From: an uncultured Oscillospiraceae bacterium
GTDB taxonomy: Bacteria; Bacillota; Clostridia; Oscillospirales; Oscillospiraceae
DNA length: 64,000 bases
NCBI GenBank assembly: GCA_947625355.1
Contig: CANQOA010000003.1
Coordinates: forward strand, 1-64,000
Reading direction: 5' to 3'
In this document: in pieces, positions 17,767 through 26,450 of the stretch
How positions within the stretch are numbered: position 1 is the first letter of the stretch
Layout: every line of letters begins with the position of its first letter
Made by a program: the position numbers and the translations under genes
Notes under the pieces: generated by a model
The model's input: only the letters and a program-made list of their open reading frames with translations
Told to the model about the DNA's origin: nothing
Database searches by the model: none

Positions 17767-18699
17767 ATGAATAAGATCAGTTCTACCCGTTCCAAGGTCT
17801 ATCAGGCCGCCTGCCTGATCGTCATCATCCTTCTGGCGCTGCTGTTCCTCTTCCCCCTGTACTGGATCGTCATCGGCGCCTTCAAGACCAAGCAGGACAA
17901 CTACTCCCTCAACCCCATCTGGTGGCCGAAAGAGTGGACGCTGGAGAACTGGGAGAAGCTGTTCTCCCGCCGCTCCGCTCCGCTGTTCGACATCATCATC
18001 CCCTTCAGCCGGCTCTTCACCAAGAACGGCAAGGATATCGTCCTGCTCAGCGGCCCGGTGGTCCCCGGCGCGATCCGCTGGCTCATCAACACCGTGTTCA
18101 TGGCGGTGGCCGCCATGGTCCTCACCTGCATCACCGCCGCCCTGGCGGGCTACGCGCTGGCGAAAAAGCGCTTTGTGGGCCGGGGGATCGTGTTCAGCCT
18201 CATCGTGTGCGCCATGGCCCTGCCCAAGCAGGTCATCCTCATCCCCCTGCTGAAGGAGATGAACGTGCTGGGCCTGATCGACAACATCTGGGCCGTGATC
18301 TTCCCCACAGTGGGCTGGCCCTTCGGCGTGTTTTTGATGAAGCAGTTTTCCGAGAACATACCGGGAGAGATCTTGGAATCGGCCCATATCGACGGCGCCG
18401 GCGAGCTCAAGACCTTCAACACCATCGTCTTTCCCATGGTCAAGCCCGGCGTAGGCGCTCTGGCCATCTTCACCTTCATCAACTCCTGGAACGACTACTT
18501 CATGCAGCTGGTCATGCTGTCCAGCAACTTCAACTACACCCTGCCCCTGGGCATCGCCACCATGCAGGGCGAGAACTCCATCGATACCGGCCTGCTCATG
18601 GCGGGCGCCGCCCTGGCCGCGTTCCCCATCATCATCGTGTTCCTGATCTTCCAGAAATACTTCACCAAGGGCATCACCATGGGCGCTGTGAAAGGATAA
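17767..18699 (+). CDS. Carbohydrate ABC transporter permease (MalG/UgpE type)
   Basis: LFPLYWIVIGAFKT; ESAHIDGAGELKTFNTIVFPMVKPG EAA motif; KGITMGAVKG C-terminus. Confidence 0.92.
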   Translation: MNKISSTRSKVYQAACLIVIILLALLFLFPLYWIVIGAFKTKQDNYSLNPIWWPKEWTLENWEKLFSRRSAPLFDIIIPFSRLFTKNGKDIVLLSGPVVPGAIRWLINTVFMAVAAMVLTCITAALAGYALAKKRFVGRGIVFSLIVCAMALPKQVILIPLLKEMNVLGLIDNIWAVIFPTVGWPFGVFLMKQFSENIPGEILESAHIDGAGELKTFNTIVFPMVKPGVGALAIFTFINSWNDYFMQLVMLSSNFNYTLPLGIATMQGENSIDTGLLMAGAALAAFPIIIVFLIFQKYFTKGITMGAVKG

Positions 18700-18706
18700 G
18701 AGAGCT

Positions 18707-19615
18707 ATGTTTGACCAAACCAAGTATGAAGGCATATTCCCCGCCTTTTACGCCTGCTATGACCGGGAGGGGAACGTCAGCCCCGAAGGGGTGCGGGCCA
18801 TGGCCCGGCATCTGCTGGACAAGGGCGTGAAGGGCCTGTATGTGGGCGGCTCCTCCGGGGAGTGCATCTACCACAGCGTGGCCGAGCGGAAGCTCACGCT
18901 GGAGAACGTGATGGCCGAGGTGGGCGGAAAGCTCACCATCATCGCCCACGTGGCCTGCAACAACACCGCCGACAGCCGGGACCTGGCCGCCCATGCCCAG
19001 TCTTTGGGGGTGGACGCCATCGCCTCCATCCCGCCCATCTACTTCAAGCTGCCCCCCGCGGGGATCGCGAAGTACTGGAACGACATCTCCGCCGCCGCCC
19101 CGGACACGGACTTCATCATCTACAACATCCCCCAGCTGGCGGGGGTGGCCCTCACCGTCCCCCTGCTGCGGGAGATGCTGAAAAACCCGCGGGTCATCGG
19201 CGTGAAGAACTCCTCCATGCCGGTGCAGGACATCCAGATGTGGCATGACGAGGGGGCCATCGTGTTCAACGGCCCGGACGAGCAGCTGCTGTCCGGCCTG
19301 GCCGCCGGGGCCGTGGGCGGCATCGGCGGCACCTACGCCGCCATGCCGGAGCTGTATAACGCCATCTTCCGGCTCTTCCACGAGGGGAAAATGGAGCAGG
19401 GGCGGCTCATCCAGAACGAGTGCTGCCGCATCATCTACAAGGTCTGCTCGGCCCAGGGCAACATGTACGCCCTGCTGAAGGAGGTCATCCGCCGCCGGGG
19501 CGGTCCCGACGCCGGAGGCGTCCGGGCCCCGCTGCTGCCCATGGTCCCCGGGGACGGGCCCATCGCCGCCGAGGCCGCCGCCATGATCGACGCCGCCATC
19601 GCCCAATATTGCTGA
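18707..19615 (+). CDS. Dihydrodipicolinate synthase / N-acetylneuraminate lyase family protein
   Basis: GVKGLYVGGSSGECIYHSVAERKLTLE; DFIIYNIPQLAGV; VIGVKNSSMPVQDI catalytic Lys region. Confidence 0.9.
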   Translation: MFDQTKYEGIFPAFYACYDREGNVSPEGVRAMARHLLDKGVKGLYVGGSSGECIYHSVAERKLTLENVMAEVGGKLTIIAHVACNNTADSRDLAAHAQSLGVDAIASIPPIYFKLPPAGIAKYWNDISAAAPDTDFIIYNIPQLAGVALTVPLLREMLKNPRVIGVKNSSMPVQDIQMWHDEGAIVFNGPDEQLLSGLAAGAVGGIGGTYAAMPELYNAIFRLFHEGKMEQGRLIQNECCRIIYKVCSAQGNMYALLKEVIRRRGGPDAGGVRAPLLPMVPGDGPIAAEAAAMIDAAIAQYC

Positions 19616-19639
19616 GCCAAGACGGCCCGCAGACAAAAA

Positions 19640-19680
19640 ACAGCCCCGCGCATCCCAAGGGATGCGCGGGACTGTTTTCC
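19640..19680. terminator. Bidirectional intrinsic terminator
   Basis: CCCGCGCATCCC-AA-GGGATGCGCGGG between convergent genes. Confidence 0.8.
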
Positions 19681-19691
19681 GTTTTCCCGGT

Positions 19692-20282
19692 TCAGGGCCG
19701 GATGACGCTGGGGGCCTGGGTGAGGCTCTCCACGATGTCGTACATATTGGACACCGTCCCCACCTGCAGCTTCTCCGTCAGACCGTAGAAGTTCAAGCAG
19801 GTGCCGCAGGCGGTGATCTTCACCCCCGCCTTCTCCAGGTTCCGCAGATCCTCCAGGCTGTCGGAGCCCTCGCAGGGCAGATACGCCCCGGAGTTGTAGA
19901 AGATGATCTGCTGGGGCAGCTGGGTGGCGTTGGTCAGCGCGAAGATGAACGCCTTCATCAGCGCCTTTCCCAGGGCCTCGTCGCCGTTGCCCATGGTGTT
20001 GGACCCGATGGCCACCACCGGGCCGGCCTGGGCACTCTCCGCGGCCGCCGCCGGGCCGCCGGCCTTCACCTGGATCGCCACGGCATAGGCCTTCTCCCCG
20101 GTCTGCGTCCCCTCGGCGGCGAAGCCCGAGGAAGCGGCCAGCTTTTTCAGGTTGCTCACGGCCGTCTCGTTGTCCACCAGCACCGTCAGCTCTCCGTCCT
20201 CCGTGAAATCGGCGAACGCCTTCTTCGCGTTCACAACGGGCAGCGGGCATGCCATGCCCATGCAGTCGATGGTCTTTTTCAT
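19692..20282 (-). CDS. yedF: Sulfurtransferase-like selenium metabolism protein YedF
   Basis: TusA-like N-terminus DCMGMACPLPVVNAKKA plus DsrE-like C-terminal domain with CGTCLNFYGL. Confidence 0.9.
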   Translation of the reverse strand: MKKTIDCMGMACPLPVVNAKKAFADFTEDGELTVLVDNETAVSNLKKLAASSGFAAEGTQTGEKAYAVAIQVKAGGPAAAAESAQAGPVVAIGSNTMGNGDEALGKALMKAFIFALTNATQLPQQIIFYNSGAYLPCEGSDSLEDLRNLEKAGVKITACGTCLNFYGLTEKLQVGTVSNMYDIVESLTQAPSVIRP

Positions 20283-20469
20283 GACAGCATTTCCTCCTGA
20301 AGCTATCGTTCTACCTTGTATTTTAGCACGCGGCGCAAAACACGTAAAATCGAAATAAATGATAAGACCGCATCCCCCGAAAACGGCTCAAAACGCCGGA
20401 TATCAGGGGATGCGCCGATCGATCCGCCGGCGGGATGGCCGGCTTTTTCTCATGATCTATTGAATTTTT

Positions 20470-21102
20470 CTATAATTTGTCCGCCGTGATCCTGACAAGC
20501 AGCAGGCGGCCCTCCCCCACGGTGATCTCCGCGGTCCCGCCGGGGAGCACCTCGTTGCTGACGCCGTATTGGTACTCGCTGGTGATCTCCGCGCCCTCCA
20601 GGGGATATTTTGCCCCCCGGATGGTGACGCCCCGGGCCAGACCGTCGATATTCAGCAGGGAGAAATACGCGAACCGGTCCGGCACACGGACCGGCTCCCG
20701 GGAGACGACGGCCAGCTCCCCGTAGTCATCCACCGCCATGGCGCTTTTCCCCAGGCTGTCCAGCCGCAGCAGGATGGACACATTGCCCAGGGTGTGGTCC
20801 AGACGGCCGCCGATGACCCCCAGCAGCAAAAACCGCTCATACCCCCGGCGCAGGGCCTCCTTCACGGCGTAGACCGTGTCGGTGTCGTCCTTCTCCCGGG
20901 GCAGGGTGATGGTCTCCGCCGCCAGGTCTGGCGCCGGGTGGGAGTCGAAATCCCCCACGATCAGGTCCGGGGCCCTGTCCAGCCCGTCCATGTGGTCCAG
21001 CCCGCAGTCGCAGTACACCATAAAGTCGTCCGCCCGCAGATAGGTCCGCGCCCGGTCATAGTCCCGGATGGGCGCCCCGCCGACGATGACGCACCGGCTC
21101 AT
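20470..21102 (-). CDS. Thiamine diphosphokinase
   Basis: VYCDCGLDHMDGLDRAPDLIVGDFDSHPAPD; EKDDTDTVYAVKEAL; GVIGGRLDHTLGNVSILL. Confidence 0.93.
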   Translation of the reverse strand: MSRCVIVGGAPIRDYDRARTYLRADDFMVYCDCGLDHMDGLDRAPDLIVGDFDSHPAPDLAAETITLPREKDDTDTVYAVKEALRRGYERFLLLGVIGGRLDHTLGNVSILLRLDSLGKSAMAVDDYGELAVVSREPVRVPDRFAYFSLLNIDGLARGVTIRGAKYPLEGAEITSEYQYGVSNEVLPGGTAEITVGEGRLLLVRITADKL

Positions 21103-21755
21103 GCCCCCACCGCCTTCCGGGCCAGGGCGGCCAGCTCCGCCGCGGCCGCGCCGGGGTCCGCCGCGCCGAAAATGGCCGACACCACCGCCGCGCCGTCGAT
21201 GCCGCTGCCGGCCAGGGACAGGATATTTCCCCGGTTGATGCCGCCGATGGCCACCACGGGGATGGCGACGGCGGCGCAGATGGCCCGCAGCCGCTCCATG
21301 GGCATGGGCCGGGCGTCCTTCTTGGTGCCGGTGGGGAACACCGCCCCCACGCCGATATAGTCCGCCCCGGCCTTTTCCGCCGCCACGGCCTCGGCCACCG
21401 TTCCGACGGATATGCCCAGGATGCGGTCCGGCCCGATGAGCGCTCGGATGTCCCGGCCGTGGATGTCGCTCTGGCCCACATGGACGCCGTCCGCGCCGCT
21501 TTCCAGCGCGATCTCCACGCTGTCGTTCACCACGAAGGGCACGCCCCGCGCCGCGCACAGCGCCTGCAAAGCCACGGCCTCCGCCGTCACCGCCTCCGGC
21601 GCCAGGGATTTCTCCCGCAGCTGCACGAATGTGGCCCCGCCGTCCAGCACCCGCCGGCACACCTCCGCCAGGCTCTGGCCCTCTCCCAGCCAGGCTCTGT
21701 CCGTCACCGCGTACAGGAGCATGGCCCGGCGGATCTCGTCTCGCGTGTATCTCAT
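21099..21755 (-). CDS. thiE: Thiamine-phosphate synthase
   Basis: LYAVTDRAW...GGATFVQLREKSL...FVVNDSVEIALESGADGVHVGQSD...DYIGVGAVFPTGTKKDA...PVVAIGGI. Confidence 0.97.
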   Translation of the reverse strand: MRYTRDEIRRAMLLYAVTDRAWLGEGQSLAEVCRRVLDGGATFVQLREKSLAPEAVTAEAVALQALCAARGVPFVVNDSVEIALESGADGVHVGQSDIHGRDIRALIGPDRILGISVGTVAEAVAAEKAGADYIGVGAVFPTGTKKDARPMPMERLRAICAAVAIPVVAIGGINRGNILSLAGSGIDGAAVVSAIFGAADPGAAAAELAALARKAVGA

Positions 21756-21775
21756 ATCTCGTCCTCCCTCAAAGC

Positions 21776-23308
21776 TCAGCGCCCGCTCTTTCGCAGCCGG
21801 GCAGAGGCCCAATCGATGAGCCAGACCAGCCCCACCAGTCCGATGGCGATGGCGCCGGCCTGGGGCCAGGCATACTGGTTCATGGCAAAGATCAGCGGCG
21901 CGCCGATGCCCCCCGCGCCCACCAGGCCCAGCACCGACGCCTCCCGGATGTTCACGTCGAAGCGGTACAGCACGGCCGAGGCCAACGCCGGCCCCAACTG
22001 GGGCAGCAGCGCGTACCGCACCCGCAGCACCGCTCCCACGCCCATGTCCGACAGCGCCCGCCAGGGCCGCATGTCCAGCCCGTCGATGGCCTCCGTGAAG
22101 CGCTTGGTGAGCAGCCCCACGCTGCAAACGGCGATGGTGAGTACGCCGGTGAAGGCCCCCGGCCCCGTGGCCCGGATGAAGATCAGGCCATAGACGAGGA
22201 AGGGCACCGAACGGATGGCCATGACCGCCAGCCGGAACACCAGCGCCACCGGCCGGGACACCAGCCGGGCCGTGCCCAGCAGCGCCAGAGGCAGCGCTAT
22301 GAATGCTCCCAGAGCCGTGCCCGCCAGGGCGATGCACACCGTCTCCAGCAGCAGATAGCCGAGCCCCCCGACGCCGGTATCGAAGAAAAAGCCCCAGTCC
22401 GGGCGGATCAGGCCCAGGAGCATATTCTTCACCGTGACCGGGCTCACCCGGGAGAAGTCCGGCGGCGCCACCGTGGCGGCGCACAGGCAGAAAAGCGCCC
22501 CAAAGCCCAATGCGAGGGCCCGGCGGCCCCGCTTTCCCAGGGGCCGGCGGCCGGTCACCACCGCCGTCAGCGCCGCGCTCACCCACTCGATGACGCACAC
22601 CGCCCCCAGCAGGGCCAGCAGGATGGCTCCCACCCGGTCATACTCCCGCCAGGAGATCTTCTCGTTCAGGATGAGCCCGATGCCCCCCGCGCCCACATAG
22701 CCCAGGATGGCGCTGTGGCGCACGTTGGTCTCCAGCATATACAGCGCGTTGGACAGATAGGACGGCGCCGCATAGGGCAGCACCGCCCGCGCAAAAGCCC
22801 TCCAGCGGCCCGCCCCCATGGCGGTCAGCGCCCGATAGGGCCCCAGGGGCGCCGTCTCGATGTCCTCATAGGTCAGCCGGGTCATGATGGCGAAGGTGTA
22901 GACCGTGATCGCCGCCGTCCCGGCGAAGGTGCCCAGCCCGAACAGGAACGTGGCCGTCAGGGCCAGGATGAGGGCCGGGAAGGAGCGCAGCACCTGCACC
23001 AGCAGCCGCAGCGCCCGCCGGGACCAGACCGGCATGCCCAGTCCTCCCGCGCACAGCGGCGCCGTGAGAAGCGCGAAAAAGGCACCCAGCGCCGTGCCCG
23101 CCACTGACATCTGCACCGTGGCCCACAGGGGGGCCCATATCCGGGAAAAGTACCCCCAATCCGGGGGGAACAGCCGCGTCAGGATGTCCGCCAGATGGTC
23201 CCGGCGGGACCACAGCAGCGCCGGGGAGCAGCCGGCAAACCGGGCCGCCAGGAACACCGCCAGCGCCGCCAGGGCCCAGAACGCCAGCCGTTTTCTCCGG
23301 CGGCTCAT
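21776..23308 (-). CDS. Phosphonate-type (PhnE-like) ABC transporter permease, two permease domains fused in tandem
   Basis: Two copies of a PhnE-like permease unit, each ending in an AGGIG loop (ILGYVGAGGIGLILNEKISW and VLGLVGAGGIGAPLIFAMNQ). Confidence 0.88.
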   Translation of the reverse strand: MSRRRKRLAFWALAALAVFLAARFAGCSPALLWSRRDHLADILTRLFPPDWGYFSRIWAPLWATVQMSVAGTALGAFFALLTAPLCAGGLGMPVWSRRALRLLVQVLRSFPALILALTATFLFGLGTFAGTAAITVYTFAIMTRLTYEDIETAPLGPYRALTAMGAGRWRAFARAVLPYAAPSYLSNALYMLETNVRHSAILGYVGAGGIGLILNEKISWREYDRVGAILLALLGAVCVIEWVSAALTAVVTGRRPLGKRGRRALALGFGALFCLCAATVAPPDFSRVSPVTVKNMLLGLIRPDWGFFFDTGVGGLGYLLLETVCIALAGTALGAFIALPLALLGTARLVSRPVALVFRLAVMAIRSVPFLVYGLIFIRATGPGAFTGVLTIAVCSVGLLTKRFTEAIDGLDMRPWRALSDMGVGAVLRVRYALLPQLGPALASAVLYRFDVNIREASVLGLVGAGGIGAPLIFAMNQYAWPQAGAIAIGLVGLVWLIDWASARLRKSGR

Positions 23309-24051
23309 CCGTCTCCCTCCCCGTAGATGGCGGCGAGGACCTGCTCCGACGCCCGGTCCACGGGGCCGTCATAGACCACCGCCCCGTCCCGCAGGCCGAT
23401 GAGCCGGTCGGAAAAGGTCTGGGCCAGGGCCAGGTTGTGGCTGTTCATCAGCACGGTCAGGCCCTCGGTCTGCTGGATGTCCTTCAAAAGCTCCAGGATC
23501 TGCCGGCCGGTGACCGGGTCCAGGGAGGCCACCGGCTCGTCTGCCAGCAGCATGGCCGGGTCCCGCATCAGCGCCCGGGCGATGGCCACCCGCTGCTTCT
23601 GCCCGCCGGACAGGTCCCGCACGGGCGCGTCCAGCTTGTCGCCCAGGCCCACCCGGTCCAGCAGCCCCGCGGCCTTCTCCCGCCGGGCCCTGCCGAACAG
23701 GCCCAGCACCGCCGGCAGAAAGGCCATATCCGGCAGGGCGGCGTTCAGCACGTTCTCCAGCGCGCTCACGCTCTCCACCAGGGCGAAGTCCTGATAGATG
23801 GTGCCCAGGTTTTTTTGCAGCGTGCGCTTGGCCCGCCCGGAGGCCCGCTCCAGATGGACGCCGGCAAAGACCACCTCTCCCCCGTCGCAGGGCTCCGCCC
23901 CGTTCAAAACGCGGATGAGGGTGGTCTTGCCCGCCCCGGAGGGGCCGATGACGGACACGAACTCTCCCTTTTCCAGGCCGAAGCCCACGTCCCGCAGGGC
24001 GTGGACCCGGCCGTTATAAGTCTTGCTGACGCCGCTGACCTGCAGATACAT
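23305..24051 (-). CDS. PhnC-like ABC transporter ATP-binding protein
   Basis: Walker A GPSGAGKTTL; LSGGQKQRVAIARAL; Walker B MLLADEPVASLDP. Confidence 0.93.
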   Translation of the reverse strand: MYLQVSGVSKTYNGRVHALRDVGFGLEKGEFVSVIGPSGAGKTTLIRVLNGAEPCDGGEVVFAGVHLERASGRAKRTLQKNLGTIYQDFALVESVSALENVLNAALPDMAFLPAVLGLFGRARREKAAGLLDRVGLGDKLDAPVRDLSGGQKQRVAIARALMRDPAMLLADEPVASLDPVTGRQILELLKDIQQTEGLTVLMNSHNLALAQTFSDRLIGLRDGAVVYDGPVDRASEQVLAAIYGEGDG

Positions 24052-24057
24052 GGCGGC

Positions 24058-25101
24058 TTACTCTTCCATCTGGCGCAGCAGCTGCTGGGCCGCCCGCTCG
24101 CCGTCATAGTCGGCGTCCTGGCCCCAGGTATAGCCCACCTGGCTGAACACGCCGAAGATGGCCTGGCCCTCCTCGGTCTGGGCCAGGTCGATGAACGCCT
24201 GGCCCAGAGCGGTGCGGAACTGCTCGTCCGCCATCAGGTCGGAGCTGAGGCTGTAAGCGATCAGGTCGTTGTAGATGCCGTCGGTCACGCCGATGACGGC
24301 GGTGTCCTCCGCCATGGGGCCGGGCCCGCCGTATTCGCTCTCCCAGACGGGGGCGTTCTTGATGCGGATGTGGCCGTAGGAGACCATCACATCCACCTGC
24401 TCCGCCGCCAGGCGCGCCACGGAGGTGGTGTGGGAGTCGCACTGGACCACATGCTCCAGGTCGCTGATGGACTTGCCGTAGTGGTCCTGCAGCCACAGGC
24501 AGGGATAGATATACCCGGAGGAGGACGTGGGGCTCAGCACCGCCCAGGTGGCGTCGTTCAGCTCCTCCCAGGTGGGCTCCTCGCCCTTTTCCACCTTCTC
24601 GGCCAGCGCCCGGCCCTTCTCGGAGGGGCCCGCCAGCACGATGCAGCGGTAATAGGTGCTCATGTCCTCGGTGTTCTCCTCGATGGTACCGTCGTTCCAG
24701 TCGGCCGGGTCCGTGGAGTCCTTGTTGATGGCGTAACGCAGCGCCGTGAGCAGCACGTCACACTCGTCGGAGAACAGCACATAGTTGCCCCCGGAGATGA
24801 AACCGATGTCGGCGCTGCCGGCGCCCAGGGCCTCCCCCACGGCGGTATAGCTGGTGCCGACGGTCATGTCGATGTCCTTCACGTCATAGCCCAGCTCCAA
24901 GAGCTTATCGTGCAGCAGGCTCTCCAGCGGCTCGGTGGCCGTGACGATCTGGTCCGCGTCGGCGTAGGGGGAGAAGGCGATCTTCAAACTCTCGATCTCC
25001 ACGGGCTCCTCCCCGTCGGCCAGGGCGGCGGCGCCGGACCCGGCCAGCAGGCACAGGCAGAGGACAACGGCGGTGAGTGCGGTCAGCAGATGTTTTTTCA
25101 T
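24058..25101 (-). CDS. PhnD-like phosphate/phosphite/phosphonate-family substrate-binding protein
   Basis: Signal peptide; IAFSPYADADQIVTATEPLESLLHDKL...ADIGFISGGNYVLFSDE...SPTSSSGYIYPCLWLQ typical of PhnD/PF12974. Confidence 0.88.
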   Translation of the reverse strand: MKKHLLTALTAVVLCLCLLAGSGAAALADGEEPVEIESLKIAFSPYADADQIVTATEPLESLLHDKLLELGYDVKDIDMTVGTSYTAVGEALGAGSADIGFISGGNYVLFSDECDVLLTALRYAINKDSTDPADWNDGTIEENTEDMSTYYRCIVLAGPSEKGRALAEKVEKGEEPTWEELNDATWAVLSPTSSSGYIYPCLWLQDHYGKSISDLEHVVQCDSHTTSVARLAAEQVDVMVSYGHIRIKNAPVWESEYGGPGPMAEDTAVIGVTDGIYNDLIAYSLSSDLMADEQFRTALGQAFIDLAQTEEGQAIFGVFSQVGYTWGQDADYDGERAAQQLLRQMEE

Positions 25102-25139
25102 GATCGATACCTCCAGATCTTTTTAGTCCGCCCGCGGGC

Positions 25140-25172
25140 AAAAAGACGGCATACGCAGCCGCGTATGCCGTC
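25140..25172 (-). terminator. Intrinsic terminator/attenuator preceding phnD-like gene
   Basis: Minus strand GACGGCATACGC-GGCT-GCGTATGCCGTC-TTTTT, 12-bp perfect arms plus U tract, 39 nt upstream of the start codon. Confidence 0.9.
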
Positions 25173-25290
25173 TCTGACCCTCAAGCAGCTGCTGACAGCC
25201 CGGCAATACCATGCCGGACGGTGGGGCGGTCGGTCCTTGATGGGACCCTCTCAACCCGGAACACGGGCTCCCTCGCAATCTGGTTTCGTC
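25173..25290 (-). promoter_or_regulatory. Putative riboswitch aptamer, partly TPP-like but divergent
   Basis: Minus-strand GAGGGAGCCCGTGTTCCGGGTTGAGAGGGTCC...GGACC matches the 5' half of TPP (GGGAGCC...GGyUGAGA); 3' half CCGTCCGGCATGGTATTGCCGGGCTGTC lacks canonical CTGATnnGG...CGTAGGGA. Confidence 0.6.
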
Positions 25291-25395
25291 ATCCAATATG
25301 ATATTGAGCGCAGCGCGGGGGCGCTCCCCCTCCCGCTGCATTCCGCAAACCGTGCCCAGTTTAGCACGCCAAGCAGAGTTTTACAAGAGAATTCT

Positions 25396-25424
25396 TTGAC
25401 AAATCGCCCCACATGCGGTACAAT
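25396..25424 (+). promoter_or_regulatory. Promoter of the thiD operon
   Basis: TTGACA-17 nt-TACAAT. Confidence 0.8.
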
Positions 25425-25437
25425 ACGCCCTGAACAA

Positions 25438-25524
25438 AAGGGGAGCCCATCGCAATGGGCTGAGAATCGGCTGTTCGGCCGTTACCCATGACCTGATTTG
25501 GATCATGCCAACGTAGGGAAATAG
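25438..25524 (+). ncRNA. TPP riboswitch (THI element)
   Basis: GGGGAGCCCATCGCAATGGGCTGAGAAT...ACCCATGACCTGATTTGGATCATGCCAACGTAGGGAA, canonical TPP consensus. Confidence 0.97.
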
Positions 25525-25535
25525 CGTGCGCGTCA

Positions 25536-25566
25536 CCGGCGGCTGTTTCCAGCCGCCGGCTTTGTT
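25536..25566 (+). terminator. Expression-platform terminator of TPP riboswitch
   Basis: CCGGCGGCTG-TTTC-CAGCCGCCGG followed by CTTTGTT. Confidence 0.85.
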
Positions 25567-25642
25567 CTATGGCGGCCATATTGAGGGCACCGCCTTATGG
25601 CCGCGGTAAAAAAGCATTGCTGTTGGGAAAGGAGAACACCAT

Positions 25643-26440
25643 ATGAAAACAGCATTGACGATTGCTGGATCCGACTCCAGCGGAGGCGCCGGCATCCAGG
25701 CCGACATCAAGACCATGACCGCCAACGGCGTTTACGCCATGAGCGCCATCACGGCCCTGACGGCCCAGAACACCACCGGCGTCCAGGGCATCTTCGAGGT
25801 CACCCCGGCCTTTCTGGCCATGCAGCTCGACAGCGTCTTTACGGACATCCGCCCGGACGCGGTAAAGATCGGCATGGTGTCCTCATCGGGGCTCATCGAG
25901 ACCATCGCGGAGCGGCTGGCCTTCTACCGCGCCGAAAACGTCGTGGTGGACCCGGTGATGGTGGCCACCAGCGGCTCCCGGCTCATCAGCGACGACGCCA
26001 TCGACACCCTCAAGGCCCGGCTGCTGCCCATGGCCGCGGTCCTGACGCCCAACATCCCGGAGGCGGAGGTGCTGGCCGGCATGGCCGTCTCCAGCCCCGA
26101 GGACATGATGGCCGCTGCGGAGAAGATTGGCCGGGAGTTCGGCTGCGCCGTGCTGTGCAAGGGCGGCCATGACCGCAACGACGCCAACGACCTTTTATAC
26201 CGGGACGGGGACTTCAAGTGGTTCTACGGCCGCCGGATCGACAATCCCAACACCCACGGCACCGGCTGCACCCTCTCCAGCGCCATCGCCTCCAACCTGG
26301 CCAAGGGCATGGACCTGGACGCCGCCGTGGAGCGGGCGAAGGCATACATCTCCGGCGCCCTGGGGGCCATGCTGGACCTGGGCCATGGCGCGGGGCCCAT
26401 GGACCACGCCTTCGCCATCGGCGGCGAGTTCGCCTCGTGA
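25643..26440 (+). CDS. thiD: Bifunctional hydroxymethylpyrimidine kinase/phosphomethylpyrimidine kinase
   Basis: ALTIAGSDSSGGAGIQADIKTMTANGVYAMSAITALTAQNT; NTHGTGCTLSSAIASNLAKG. Confidence 0.97.
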   Translation: MKTALTIAGSDSSGGAGIQADIKTMTANGVYAMSAITALTAQNTTGVQGIFEVTPAFLAMQLDSVFTDIRPDAVKIGMVSSSGLIETIAERLAFYRAENVVVDPVMVATSGSRLISDDAIDTLKARLLPMAAVLTPNIPEAEVLAGMAVSSPEDMMAAAEKIGREFGCAVLCKGGHDRNDANDLLYRDGDFKWFYGRRIDNPNTHGTGCTLSSAIASNLAKGMDLDAAVERAKAYISGALGAMLDLGHGAGPMDHAFAIGGEFAS

Positions 26441-26450
26441 GGTGGCCGGG

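Noticed and set aside
21776-25101. Literal phosphonate-transport (phnCDE) assignment
   Set aside because: No phosphonate-catabolism genes in the window, and the operon continues into thiE and thiamine diphosphokinase. Family membership kept, substrate left open.
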